NCBI RefSeq assembly: GCF_000016425.1
Contig: NC_009380.1
Span: forward strand, 124,001 to 188,000
Source of the DNA: Salinispora tropica CNB-440
Lineage (GTDB): Bacteria; Actinomycetota; Actinomycetes; Mycobacteriales; Micromonosporaceae
Length of the DNA stretch: 64,000 nt
Reading direction: 5' to 3'
Shown: piece by piece, positions 29,150 to 37,545 of the stretch
Layout: every line of letters starts with the position of its first letter
How positions within the stretch are numbered: the first letter of the stretch is position 1
Notes under the pieces: generated by a model
Database searches by the model: none
Seen by the model: the letters and a program-made list of their open reading frames with translations, nothing else
What the model was told of the DNA's origin: nothing
Made by a program: the position numbers and the translations under genes

Positions 29150-30442
29150 GTGCAGAACATCCGGCGGGTCGCAGTCATCGGCGGCAACCGCATCCCCTTC
29201 GCCCGCTCCAACTCGCGGTACGCCGAGGCGTCCAACGCGGACCTGCTCGGCGCGGCTCTCGACGGGCTGGTCGCCCGGTACGGCCTGGCCGGCCAGCGGG
29301 TCGGCGAGGTGGTGGCGGGCGCCGTGCTGAAGCACTCCCGGGACTTCAACCTGACCCGCGAGGTGGTACTCGGCTCGAAGCTCGACCCGCACACCCCCGC
29401 CTACGACATCCAGCAGGCCTGCGGCACCGGCCTGGAGGCCGCCATCCTGGTCGCCAACAAGATCGCGCTGGGACAGCTCGAGGTCGGTATCGCCGGTGGC
29501 GTCGACACCACCTCGGACGCGCCGCTCGCCGTGAACGAGCAGATGCGGCGCACGCTGCTCAAACTGAACAGCGCCCGGACCCTCGGGGAGCGGCTGCGGA
29601 CCGCGACCCGGCTGCGTCCCTCGCACCCGTTCCGGCCGGAGCTTCCCCGTAACGCCGAGCCCCGCACCGGCCTGTCCATGGGTGAGCACGCCGCCCGTAC
29701 CGCCCTGACCTGGCAGGTCGACCGGCAGGCGCAGGACGAGTTGGCGTTGCGGTCGCACCACCGGCTGGCCGCCGCGTACGAGCGGGGGTTCTTCGACGAC
29801 CTGATGACGCCGTACCTCGGGCTGACCCGGGACCAGAACCTGCGGCCCGACACCAGCCTGGAGAAGCTCGGCGGCCTCCGTCCGGTCTTCGGAACGAAGG
29901 GCCCGGACGCCGAGCAGGCGACCATGACCGCCGGCAACTCGTCGCCACTGACCGACGGCGCGTCGACCGTGCTGCTCGCCAGTGAGGAGTGGGCACGGGC
30001 GCACAACCTGCCGGTGCAGGCGTGGTTCACCTGGTCACAGACCGCTGCCGTCGACTTCGTACCCGGCGAGGAGGGGCTACTGATGGCTCCCGCGTACGCG
30101 GTGCCCCAGCTGCTGGCCCGCGCCGGGCTCACCCTTCAGGACTTCGACTACTACGAGATCCACGAGGCGTTCGCCGCGCAGGTGCTGGCCACCCTGGCCG
30201 CCTGGGAGTCGCCGGAGTTCTGCCAGGACCGGCTCGGGCTGGACGCCCCGCTCGGAGCGATCGACCCGGAGCGGATCAACGTCAACGGGTCGTCGCTGGC
30301 CGCCGGGCACCCGTTCGCCGCGACCGGCGGCCGGATCGTGGCGACCCTGGCCAAGCTCCTCGACGAGCGGGGCGGCGGCCGAGGGCTCATCTCGATCTGC
30401 GCCGCGGGCGGGCAGGGCGTAACGGCCATCCTGGAACGCTGA
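29150..30442 (+). CDS. fadA2: Acetyl-CoA C-acyltransferase (FadA2-like thiolase)
   Basis: 430-aa thiolase, the last step of beta-oxidation (or condensation of acetyl-CoA). It has the active-site Cys in DIQQACGTGLEAAI (residue 91), the GGVDTTSDAPLAV segment, FDYYEIHEAFAAQVL (His) and VNGSSLAAGHPFAATGGR plus the second Cys in ISICAAGGQG. The GTG start has a GAGGAGGCGGGAAC ribosome-binding site. It is divergent from the FabG4-like gene and likely controlled by the TetR at 25473 through the shared operator. Confidence 0.94.
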   Translation: MQNIRRVAVIGGNRIPFARSNSRYAEASNADLLGAALDGLVARYGLAGQRVGEVVAGAVLKHSRDFNLTREVVLGSKLDPHTPAYDIQQACGTGLEAAILVANKIALGQLEVGIAGGVDTTSDAPLAVNEQMRRTLLKLNSARTLGERLRTATRLRPSHPFRPELPRNAEPRTGLSMGEHAARTALTWQVDRQAQDELALRSHHRLAAAYERGFFDDLMTPYLGLTRDQNLRPDTSLEKLGGLRPVFGTKGPDAEQATMTAGNSSPLTDGASTVLLASEEWARAHNLPVQAWFTWSQTAAVDFVPGEEGLLMAPAYAVPQLLARAGLTLQDFDYYEIHEAFAAQVLATLAAWESPEFCQDRLGLDAPLGAIDPERINVNGSSLAAGHPFAATGGRIVATLAKLLDERGGGRGLISICAAGGQGVTAILER

Positions 30443-30471
30443 CCGAGGCGCCAACCGGGCAGCCCACGGCG

Positions 30472-30924
30472 TTAGGCCAGTCGCAGCCAGCCCAGGAACC
30501 GTTCGTACAACTCCTCGGGTGGAAGGTGACGCAGGTCGGGTACCGCTGCCGTCATCTGTGTGCTCAGGTAGATGCCGAGCGCTGCGGGGTTGCCCGCGTA
30601 CCGGTCGAGTAGGCGTCGCCGACGGTCCGGGCAGGGCCACGCCGCCCCGCAGCCGGCGCAGTCCCATCCCGGTCGGACCGGTATGTGCGTGACCGGGATG
30701 GGTACCGGCTGCGTCTGGATGGCGTCCAAGCGGGCCAGGACCCGTCGCTGGCGTGGCGGGCTTCCGAGTTGAACGCCACGCATGTGGATCCAGAGCCCGT
30801 CCGTGCGCCGTACCCGACGTCCCACCTCGACGATGCGCAGGGTCAGGGTGCCCAGGCCATAGCAGTAGTGTTGTTCAGCAAGCTGCACCACGCTACCCAC
30901 GCCGAAGGGCAGGCCGGCGGTCAC
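30472..30924 (-). CDS. Cys-motif protein of accessory cassette, 150 aa
   Basis: Function unknown. The C-terminal half carries a zinc-finger-like WDCAGCGAAWPCPDRRRRLL (Cys-x2-Cys-x5-Cys) followed by LDRYAGNPAALGIYLSTQMT and PPEELYERFLGWLR, a pattern I recall from many Micromonosporaceae proteins that are sometimes misannotated. The N-terminal half is beta-rich. The GTG at 30924 overlaps the stop of the upstream gene (GTGA), showing translational coupling. The pair is divergent from two UTRA-domain regulators. Confidence 0.72.
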   Translation of the reverse strand: MTAGLPFGVGSVVQLAEQHYCYGLGTLTLRIVEVGRRVRRTDGLWIHMRGVQLGSPPRQRRVLARLDAIQTQPVPIPVTHIPVRPGWDCAGCGAAWPCPDRRRRLLDRYAGNPAALGIYLSTQMTAAVPDLRHLPPEELYERFLGWLRLA

Positions 30925-31256
30925 GAGATGACCCCGAGGCGGAGGAGCCAGGCGAAGGTGAGCAGCGGCGCCCGACGCCACCGCGTTGACCCCGTCGCCG
31001 GAACCGCCCCGGTGGAGCCGAACCAGCCCCGCCACCCGGCCCGCCGTTCGCATCTCGATTCGGCGCGCAGCACCGGCCGCCCCAGGTCGACCAAGCGGTT
31101 TGCCGCTGCATTGGCCGGCCCGCACGGACCAGGCGCCAGGCAGATCGTGCAGCAGCCGTTCTCCGGTTCGGCTATGTGGTTGGTCAGGATCTCGTGCGCT
31201 GCCTCAGCCTCCGCCTCTTCACGAGACCAACTGGTTGCTGATCGGTAGATGCCCAT
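30921..31256 (-). CDS. Cys-motif protein of accessory cassette, 111 aa
   Basis: Function unknown. The ATG at 31256 follows CAGGAGCGGAGC, which decides the start. The protein has a charged helix (SREEAEAEAAHEILTNHI), a Cys motif CCTICLAPGPC (Cys-x2-Cys-x6-Cys pattern) with possible zinc binding, ANRLVDLGRPVL, and a basic, Trp-rich C-terminus that could be membrane-associated. It is coupled by a 4-bp overlap to the next gene, whose own Cys motif suggests a functional pair. Confidence 0.7.
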   Translation of the reverse strand: MGIYRSATSWSREEAEAEAAHEILTNHIAEPENGCCTICLAPGPCGPANAAANRLVDLGRPVLRAESRCERRAGWRGWFGSTGAVPATGSTRWRRAPLLTFAWLLRLGVIS

Positions 31257-31402
31257 GCTCCGCTCCTGTCGGTTTGGGTGGGTGCACGGTGAACCGACTG
31301 CCGCGCCCGCACGGCAGTCGGAGTTGTTGCAGGGGCCCTCTGCGTCCGTCCCCCCGGCAAAGTTGCTGTGCCCCGTCAGCGGCCTGCCGGATACATTACT
31401 GC

Positions 31403-31412
31403 TATTCGAATA
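31403..31412. promoter_or_regulatory. AT-rich palindrome in divergent promoter region
   Basis: TATTCGAATA, a perfect 10-bp palindrome in a locally AT-rich stretch between the Cys-motif operon and the UTRA regulators. GGATAC or its complement also recurs nearby (31389, 31423, 31451). These are candidate binding sites for the GntR-type regulator at 32051. Confidence 0.4.
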
Positions 31413-31489
31413 AGGCAGCAAGGTATCCTGATGCGTGAGCAGGCATAGATGGATACGCTGACGCAACAAGGAACCGCGGGGAGGTAGCG

Positions 31490-32032
31490 ATGGGCGGATC
31501 TGACTGGCTCAGCGTCTCGATGCCCTATGTCCAACCGGACGCGACTCATGCTGGAGACGTGTGGGCCGCCGACGCTGCGGGGCAGGGCCGAAGCGGGACG
31601 CAGCGAATACTCGCGGTCGGTGAGGTGGTGGCGGCCGCTGAGGTGGCTGCGGCGCTACGAGTGGCACCGGGAGACCCGGTGACCGTCCGAAGGCGGTTGA
31701 TGCTGCTGGACGACGAGCCGGTGGAACTAACGGACTCGTATTATCCGGTCGCCATCGCCCGCGGTACCGCTCTCGCCGAACAGCGGAAGATCCGCGGTGG
31801 GGCCGTCCGACTGCTCGCCGAGGTGGGCTATCGTCCCAGACGGGTGCGAGAGGATGTCTACACGCGCCTGCCGGAGCCAGCTGAGCGGCGCCTGCTTGGC
31901 CTGGCCGATCATGAGTGGGCGCTGGGCCTCACCCGGGTGTTGAGCACGCAGGACGACGTTCCGGTCGAGGTCAGCGTCATGACAATGGTGCCGTGGGGGC
32001 GGCGCCTCCGGTACGAGCTGGCGATCGACTGA
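31490..32032 (+). CDS. UTRA-domain protein lacking the GntR DNA-binding domain
   Basis: 180-aa protein that matches the ligand-binding (UTRA) half of the next gene: MLLDDEPVELTDSYYPVAIA, then ARGTALAEQRKIRGGAVRLL, EVGYRPRRVRE and PVEVSVMTMV correspond to LVCGDEPVELSWSYYPAAIA, GTELAERRKIPGGAPRAL and PVEVSILV there. The first 45 residues show no winged helix. It starts with GGGGAGGTAGCG before the ATG and is not a visible frameshift product. It could sense a ligand and modulate the full-length partner by heterodimerisation. Confidence 0.75.
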   Translation: MGGSDWLSVSMPYVQPDATHAGDVWAADAAGQGRSGTQRILAVGEVVAAAEVAAALRVAPGDPVTVRRRLMLLDDEPVELTDSYYPVAIARGTALAEQRKIRGGAVRLLAEVGYRPRRVREDVYTRLPEPAERRLLGLADHEWALGLTRVLSTQDDVPVEVSVMTMVPWGRRLRYELAID

Positions 32033-32050
32033 CGGAGCGGAGCAGCGGAC

Positions 32051-32764
32051 ATGGCGAGTGGATCCGACAGCCGTCCCCGTCATGAGCAGGTCGCGGCCGA
32101 CCTTCGGTCCCGCATCATGTCCGGCGAGTTGCCGCCGGGGTCAGCGCTGCCGTCGATCCCGACGCTCGTGCGGCAGTACTCCGCGGCCACCGCGACAGTC
32201 CAGCGTGCCCTCGGTGCGCTGAAGGCGGAGGGCTCTGTTTACAGCGAGGTGGGAAAGGGCGTCTACGTCCGACCGAGGCGACCGCTGGTGGTGGAGGCGT
32301 CGGCTTACCTCGCTCCCACCTCCGACGGGTACGCCTACCGGCTCCGCTCGGTGGCAGAGGTGGTGCCGCCCGCCGAGGTGGCGCGGGAACTGGAGATAGG
32401 TGCGGACGAACGAGCGGTTCTGCGGCATCGGCTGCTCGTGTGTGGTGATGAGCCGGTTGAGCTGTCCTGGTCGTACTATCCGGCGGCCATCGCCAGTGGC
32501 ACGGAGCTCGCCGAGCGGCGCAAGATCCCGGGTGGTGCTCCGCGGGCTCTGGCAGATCTTGGCTACCCGCAGCGGCATACGCGGGACCGGGTTTGCGCGC
32601 GGATGCCCACGACGGAGGAGGTCGAAGCGCTCGACCTGCCGCCGTACGTACCGGTGCTCCGCCAGCTACGGGTGATCCGATCGGTCGACGCCAGACCGGT
32701 CGAGGTGTCGATCCTCGTCAAGGGCAGCCACCGGCACGAGCTGCACTACGACCAGCGGGGGTAG
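32051..32764 (+). CDS. GntR-family regulator (HutC/UTRA type)
   Basis: 237-aa regulator with an N-terminal GntR winged helix (VAADLRSRIMSGELPPGSAL, then YSAATATVQRALGALKAEG) and a C-terminal UTRA ligand domain (residues 85-230). It begins 18 bp after the UTRA-only gene and is a clear paralogue of it. Such HutC-type proteins respond to small metabolites; the ligand here is unknown. It is divergent from the Cys-motif pair, the most likely target. Confidence 0.9.
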   Translation: MASGSDSRPRHEQVAADLRSRIMSGELPPGSALPSIPTLVRQYSAATATVQRALGALKAEGSVYSEVGKGVYVRPRRPLVVEASAYLAPTSDGYAYRLRSVAEVVPPAEVARELEIGADERAVLRHRLLVCGDEPVELSWSYYPAAIASGTELAERRKIPGGAPRALADLGYPQRHTRDRVCARMPTTEEVEALDLPPYVPVLRQLRVIRSVDARPVEVSILVKGSHRHELHYDQRG

Positions 32765-32840
32765 CCCGGGGCCCGGGTTCCGGACCGCATCGCCCGGAAA
32801 CCGGTCGGTTGCGCGCCGGAGTTTCGGTAGTCTCCTGGCC

Positions 32841-32888
32841 GTGTCCAGCATCGAGCTCCGACGAGTCCTCCTCGACCGCCTGAGCTGA
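32841..32888 (+). CDS. Possible 15-aa Arg leader peptide upstream of argS
   Basis: Short open frame GTG to TGA encoding VSSIELRRVLLDRLS, with tandem CGA CGA arginine codons (rare in high-GC actinobacteria) and a third Arg. It ends 8 bp before a perfect 28-bp palindrome and about 75 bp before argS. This is the layout of ribosome-mediated attenuation. A TAGTCT hexamer 8 bp before the GTG could be a -10 box, making a leaderless transcript. No Shine-Dalgarno is visible and translation is unproven. Confidence 0.4.
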   Translation: MSSIELRRVLLDRLS

Positions 32889-32895
32889 CCCCTTC

Positions 32896-32923
32896 GTGTC
32901 CGGCGGATCGATCCGCCGGACAC
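32896..32923. promoter_or_regulatory. Perfect 28-bp palindrome before argS
   Basis: Fourteen-bp arms (32896-32909 and 32910-32923) with no spacer, beginning GTGTCCGG. It could form a hairpin acting as the terminator arm of an attenuator, or be a protein-binding site. It lies between the short Arg-containing frame and argS. Confidence 0.55.
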
Positions 32924-32963
32924 CCTGGTCGTCGATCTGCTCCCCGAGATTGGCGTACCTTTC

Positions 32964-34682
32964 ATGGATCTTGAGACGTTGCTGGCGGACCGGCTGGCAC
33001 CGGCGTTCTCGGCGGTGGCCGGCGAACGGGTCGATCCGGCCGTGCGGCGGTCGCAGCACGCGGACTACCAATGCGACGCCGCCCTCTCCCTGGCTCGCCG
33101 GCTTGGCCGCCGGCCACGGGACATCGCTGCCGAGGTGCTGGGCCAGGTGGAGTTGGCGGACCTCTGCTCGGCGGTGACGGTGTCCGGTCCCGGTTTCATC
33201 AACCTGACGGTCGCCGACTCGGCACTCGGCACGCTGCTGTCGACCGCGGCCGCCGACACCCGGCTCGGGATCGCGCGCAGCGCCGCCACGGATACGGTTG
33301 TGGTCGACTACTCGGCGCCGAACGTGGCCAAGGAGATGCACGTCGGGCATTTGCGGTCGACCGTGATCGGTGACGCCGCCGTACGGCTGCTCGAATGGCG
33401 CGGGCATCAGGTGATCAAGGCCAACCACCTGGGCGACTGGGGCACCCCCTTCGGGATGCTCATCGAGCACCTGCTCGACCTGGGTGAGTCGGAGGCCGCC
33501 GACGAGTTGTCCGTCGGGGACCTGGACTCGTTCTACAAGGCGGCCCGGGCCACGTTCGACACCGACGACGGGTTCCGGGAGCGGGCCCGGCGGCGGGTGG
33601 TCGCCCTGCAACGTGGGGACGAGCTGACGCTGCGGTTGTGGCGGCAGCTCGTCGCCGAGTCGGAGAAGTACTTCCTCACCGTCTACGACCAGCTCGGTGT
33701 CCTCCTGACCGAGCAGGACTTCTGCGGGGAGAGTTACTACAACGACCGGCTCGCCCCGGTGACCGACGAGCTGGATCGGCTCGGCCTGCTGCGGGAGAGC
33801 GGCGACGCCGCCTGCGTCTTCCCGGCCGGCTTCGCCGGCCGCGACGGGCAGCCGCTACCGATCATTGTGCGGAAGCGGGACGGCGGCTACGGCTACGGCG
33901 CCACCGACCTCGCGGCGATCCGCCACCGCACCCAGTGCCTTGGCGCGACCCGGTTGCTCTACGTCGTCGGTCTGCCGCAGCGTCAGCACTTCGAGCTGGT
34001 GTACGCGGTCGCGCGGCAGGCCGGCTGGTTGAGGTCACCGGCGCGGGCCGAGCACCTCGGCTTCGGCTCGATCCTCGGCTCGGACGGCAAGATGCTGCGC
34101 AGCCGGACCGGTGACTCGATCAAACTTGTCGGGCTGCTCGACGAGGCCGTGACCCGGGCCGCCGAGTTGGCCCGGCAGAAGAACCCCGACCTCTCCGCGA
34201 CGGAGGTCGCTGACGTCGCCCGCGCGGTCGGTATCGGTGCCATCAAGTACGCCGACCTGTCCACCGACCGGAACAAGGACTACGTCTTCGACTGGCAGCG
34301 GATGCTCTCCCTCGACGGCAACACCGCCCCGTACCTGCAGTACGCCCATGCCCGGATCCGGTCCATCTTCCGTCGGGCCGAGATCGAGCAGTTCATTCCC
34401 GCCCCGATCACGATCCGGCACCAGGCCGAACACGCCCTCGCCCTCGAACTGGCGGGTTTCGGAGCCGTGGTGGCCAACGTCGAGCAGACCCTGCAGTTCC
34501 ACCGGCTCGCCGGCTACCTGCACACCCTCGCCACCACCTTCAGCGGCTTCTACGAAGCCTGCCCGGTCCTGCGGGCTGAGGACGCGGTGCGGGACAGCCG
34601 GCTCGCCCTCTGCGACCTCACCGCCCGGGTCCTCCGGCAGGGCCTGTACCTCCTCGGCATCGCCACCCCCGACCGGATGTAG
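32964..34682 (+). CDS. argS: Arginyl-tRNA synthetase
   Basis: Class I synthetase charging tRNA-Arg. The 572-aa protein has the N-terminal additional domain, the HIGH motif as HVGHL in AKEMHVGHLRSTVIGDA (about residue 128), NHLGDWGTPFGML, the KMSK region as DGKMLRSRTGDSI (about 373) and the C-terminal DALR anticodon-binding domain (YAHARIRSIFRRA). There is no clear Shine-Dalgarno before the ATG. Many actinobacteria carry argS beside lysA; its place here beside purB raises the possibility of a second ArgS in this genome. Confidence 0.94.
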   Translation: MDLETLLADRLAPAFSAVAGERVDPAVRRSQHADYQCDAALSLARRLGRRPRDIAAEVLGQVELADLCSAVTVSGPGFINLTVADSALGTLLSTAAADTRLGIARSAATDTVVVDYSAPNVAKEMHVGHLRSTVIGDAAVRLLEWRGHQVIKANHLGDWGTPFGMLIEHLLDLGESEAADELSVGDLDSFYKAARATFDTDDGFRERARRRVVALQRGDELTLRLWRQLVAESEKYFLTVYDQLGVLLTEQDFCGESYYNDRLAPVTDELDRLGLLRESGDAACVFPAGFAGRDGQPLPIIVRKRDGGYGYGATDLAAIRHRTQCLGATRLLYVVGLPQRQHFELVYAVARQAGWLRSPARAEHLGFGSILGSDGKMLRSRTGDSIKLVGLLDEAVTRAAELARQKNPDLSATEVADVARAVGIGAIKYADLSTDRNKDYVFDWQRMLSLDGNTAPYLQYAHARIRSIFRRAEIEQFIPAPITIRHQAEHALALELAGFGAVVANVEQTLQFHRLAGYLHTLATTFSGFYEACPVLRAEDAVRDSRLALCDLTARVLRQGLYLLGIATPDRM

Positions 34683-34770
34683 CGACCGGGCGCGCCGGCC
34701 GCGCGCCGGATCGCGTGGCCGGCGGCGGCCCGGCCGGGGACGTTGCGCCCGGGTACCGGAGAATAGGGCC

Positions 34771-36195
34771 GTGACGACGATCCCGAACGTGCTCGCCAAC
34801 CGGTACGCCTCCCCCGAGCTGGTCACCCTCTGGTCCCCGGAGGAGAAGATTCGGATGGAGCGGCGGCTCTGGCTGGCCGTGCTCATCGCGCAGCGGGATC
34901 TCGGCGTGGACGTGCCGGACGGGGTGGTCGAGGCGTACCAGCGGGTGCTCGACCAGGTCGACCTGGCCTCGATCGCGCAGCGGGAGCGGGTCACCCGACA
35001 CGACGTGAAGGCGCGGATCGAGGAGTTCAGCGCGCTCGCCGGGCACGAGCACGTGCACAAGGGCATGACCTCCCGGGACCTGACCGAGAATGTCGAGCAG
35101 CTTCAGGTGCGGGCGTCCCTGGAGCTGATCCGGGACCGTGTGGTCGCCACCCTGGCCCGGCTGTCCCAGCTCGCCGTCGAGCACTCCGGCCTGGTGCTGA
35201 CCGGGCGTTCGCACAACGTGGCGGCGCAGGCCACCACGCTGGGCAAGCGTTTCGCCTCGGCGGCGGAGGAGCTGCTGATCGCGTACGAGCGGCTGGACGA
35301 CCTGATCGGGCGGTATCCGCTGCGGGGGATCAAGGGCCCGGTCGGCACCGCCGCGGACCAGCTCGACCTGCTCGACGGGGACGCCGGCAAGGTCGCCGAG
35401 CTGGAGCGCCGGGTGGCGGAGCACCTCGGGTTCGGCCGGGTGTTGGACAGCGTCGGGCAGGTCTACCCGCGGTCGCTCGACTTCGACGTGCTCTCGGCGT
35501 TGGCCCAGGTGGCGGCCGGGCCGTCGTCGTTGGCCACCACGATCCGGCTGATGGTCGGCCAGGAGCTGGCCACCGAGGGCTTCCAGCCGGGCCAGGTCGG
35601 CTCCAGCGCGATGCCGCACAAGATGAACACCCGATCGTCAGAGCGGGTGAACGGTTTCGCGGTGATCATCCGTGGTTACCTGTCGATGGTCGGCGAACTC
35701 GCCGGCGACCAGTGGAACGAGGGGGATGTCTCCTGCTCGGTGGTGCGCCGGGTGGCGTTGCCGGATGCCTTCTTCGCCGCCGACGGGCTGTTCCAGACGT
35801 TCCTCACCGTGCTGGACGAGTTCGGCGCGTACCCGGCCGTGGTCAACCGGGAGTTGGAGCGGTTCCTGCCGTTCCTGGCCACCACCAAGATCCTGGTCGC
35901 GGCGGTACGGCGGGGCGTCGGGCGGGAGGTCGCCCACGAAGTGATCAAGGAGCACGCGGTCGCGGTCGCGCTGGCGATGCGGGAGAAGGGCGCCACCGAG
36001 AACGATCTCTTCGACCGGCTCGCCGCCGACGACCGGCTGACGTTGACCCGTGCCGACATCGCGGACCTGGTGGCTGACCGCACGGCCTTCGTCGGCGCTG
36101 CCCCCGCCCAGGTCCACGCCGTGGTGGAGCGAGTCGCGGAGGTTCTCGACCGCCATCCCGCCGCCGCCACGTACGCCCCGCCGCCGATCCTCTGA
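34771..36195 (+). CDS. purB: Adenylosuccinate lyase
   Basis: Catalyses two fumarate eliminations: SAICAR to AICAR and adenylosuccinate to AMP. The 474-aa fumarase-superfamily protein has HEHVHKGMTSRDLTEN (catalytic His), the GRSHNVAAQATTLGKRF region and the signature VGSSAMPHKMNTRSSERV. The GTG at 34771 is chosen because the sequence from there (VTTIPNVLANRYASPE) is the conserved N-terminus; a longer open frame upstream overlaps argS. It follows argS by 88 bp. Confidence 0.96.
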   Translation: MTTIPNVLANRYASPELVTLWSPEEKIRMERRLWLAVLIAQRDLGVDVPDGVVEAYQRVLDQVDLASIAQRERVTRHDVKARIEEFSALAGHEHVHKGMTSRDLTENVEQLQVRASLELIRDRVVATLARLSQLAVEHSGLVLTGRSHNVAAQATTLGKRFASAAEELLIAYERLDDLIGRYPLRGIKGPVGTAADQLDLLDGDAGKVAELERRVAEHLGFGRVLDSVGQVYPRSLDFDVLSALAQVAAGPSSLATTIRLMVGQELATEGFQPGQVGSSAMPHKMNTRSSERVNGFAVIIRGYLSMVGELAGDQWNEGDVSCSVVRRVALPDAFFAADGLFQTFLTVLDEFGAYPAVVNRELERFLPFLATTKILVAAVRRGVGREVAHEVIKEHAVAVALAMREKGATENDLFDRLAADDRLTLTRADIADLVADRTAFVGAAPAQVHAVVERVAEVLDRHPAAATYAPPPIL

Positions 36196-36271
36196 TCACC
36201 GTGTTGCGCGGCTCGCCCCGGGCCACCGGCGTCGTCGCTGATCCTTGCGGGTCGGGTCGGGTCGCGGTGGG

Positions 36272-36733
36272 TCAGACCTCGGGGGTGGGGGTCTCGGCCG
36301 CACTACGCAGGTCGGGCGCGGTGGCCGGCTCGCCGATGCCGCTGGGCTCGGGCGCGATCCTTGGCTCGTTTGCGGTCTCCGCGGCGACCAGGGGTTGGTC
36401 GGGGGGCATGACGTCGGGTACTCGGGGTACCACGATCACGGCCGTGCCGTAGGCGCAGATCTCCATCCACATCTCGCCGCAGTCCCGGCTGTCGAACCGC
36501 ATTCCGATCACCGCGTTCGCGCCGAGCCGGCGGGCCTCCTCGCCGAGGCGGGCCACCGAGTCCGCACGCCAGCGGGTGAGGTTGTCCGGCGCCATCGGGT
36601 CGTACGCGCCGCCACGGAGGTTCTTCACGCCCTCGCGGTACGGGTTACGGGTCCTGGCCATCGAGGAGACCACCTCGCCGAGGATCTGGCGGACCTCATA
36701 ACCGGGTAGTTGATCCGTCGTCACGACCAGCAC
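36272..36733 (-). CDS. YbjQ/UPF0145 family protein
   Basis: 153-aa protein of the YbjQ (heavy-metal-binding-like, DUF74) family: TTDQLPGYEVRQILGEVVSS, then RRLGANAVIGMRFDSRDCG and MEICAYGTAVIVV. Members form small pentameric or decameric assemblies of unknown role. The C-terminal 45 residues are a Pro/Glu-rich tail. The GTG at 36733 was chosen because it precedes the conserved VTTDQLPGY and has GGAA upstream; GTG at 36724 is an alternative. Confidence 0.85.
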   Translation of the reverse strand: MLVVTTDQLPGYEVRQILGEVVSSMARTRNPYREGVKNLRGGAYDPMAPDNLTRWRADSVARLGEEARRLGANAVIGMRFDSRDCGEMWMEICAYGTAVIVVPRVPDVMPPDQPLVAAETANEPRIAPEPSGIGEPATAPDLRSAAETPTPEV

Positions 36734-36861
36734 GGTTCCGATGCTGTCAGCCGACGCTGGGGCCGAACGTGGGCCTTGTTCACCTGATCGGATGGTGAAA
36801 AACAGCGCGGCGCGGACGGTCGGCACGTGGCCGGCCATCCGCGCCGCGGCGGCGTTAACCG

Positions 36862-37545
36862 TCAGACACCGGAAATCGAGGTGATCCAGGAGCGGTTGTA
36901 CGCGACACTGCCGTAGATCTGGAGGTTGACGCCGTTGGCGAGGGAGGCGACGCCGACCTGACGGCCGTTGTAGAACTGTGGTCCGCCCGAGTCACCCCGC
37001 CAGGCGTTGCCGTTGATCCGGTTGGTCTGGATCGCCTGTCCGCCGTACGCGTCGCTGGCGTTGTTGCTGGTAACCCGGACGTTTGCGGTCTTCAGCTGGC
37101 TGGACGCCGAGCAGCCGCTGTAGCAGGTCATCCCCCAGCCGTAGATCGAGTTGGTCGACCCGATCGGCGGGTTGCTGTTGGCCAGCGTCACGTAGCTGGT
37201 GTTGACCGAGCTGCTCAGCCGCATCAGAGCCAGGTCGTACCGGCCGTAGGCGGCGGTGACGGAGCGGGTGGTGCCGCCGGAGGAGCGGTAGACCGAGCCG
37301 ACCCGGACCGACATCGACCCGCCGACGCAGTGTCGGGCGGTGAGCACCCACTCCGGGGCGATGATCGTGCCGGAGCAGGTGAACGAGCCGTTGCTGAATA
37401 CGGCGGCGGCCCACGGCGCGGATGAGACGTAGCCGCCGCCGATGATCAGGGGGGTGGGGCCGGGGTTGGCGACGGCGCCTGAGCTGGCGCCGAGCACGCC
37501 GGCGACCGCGGTGGCGAGGACCGCGACCAGGGATCGGATGCGCAT
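36862..37545 (-). CDS. Secreted trypsin-like serine protease
   Basis: 227-aa exported S1-family protease. It has a signal peptide (LVAVLATAVAGVLGASSGAV), then IIGGGYVSSAPWAAAV (the Ile-Ile-Gly-Gly activation site after a short PGPTPL pro-segment), the catalytic His in LTARHCVGG, Asp in RYDLALMRL and Ser in AWRGDSGGPQF. Six Cys residues could form three disulphides (including the CYSGC pair). The short pro-peptide resembles Streptomyces trypsin (SGT). It stands alone and is likely expressed in late growth. Confidence 0.93.
   Translation of the reverse strand: MRIRSLVAVLATAVAGVLGASSGAVANPGPTPLIIGGGYVSSAPWAAAVFSNGSFTCSGTIIAPEWVLTARHCVGGSMSVRVGSVYRSSGGTTRSVTAAYGRYDLALMRLSSSVNTSYVTLANSNPPIGSTNSIYGWGMTCYSGCSASSQLKTANVRVTSNNASDAYGGQAIQTNRINGNAWRGDSGGPQFYNGRQVGVASLANGVNLQIYGSVAYNRSWITSISGV

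Noticed and set aside
30472..32764. Integrative element or prophage remnant around the GntR genes
   Set aside because: GntR/UTRA regulators occur in actinomycete integrative elements, but no integrase, replication or transfer gene, tRNA gene or attachment repeat is visible.
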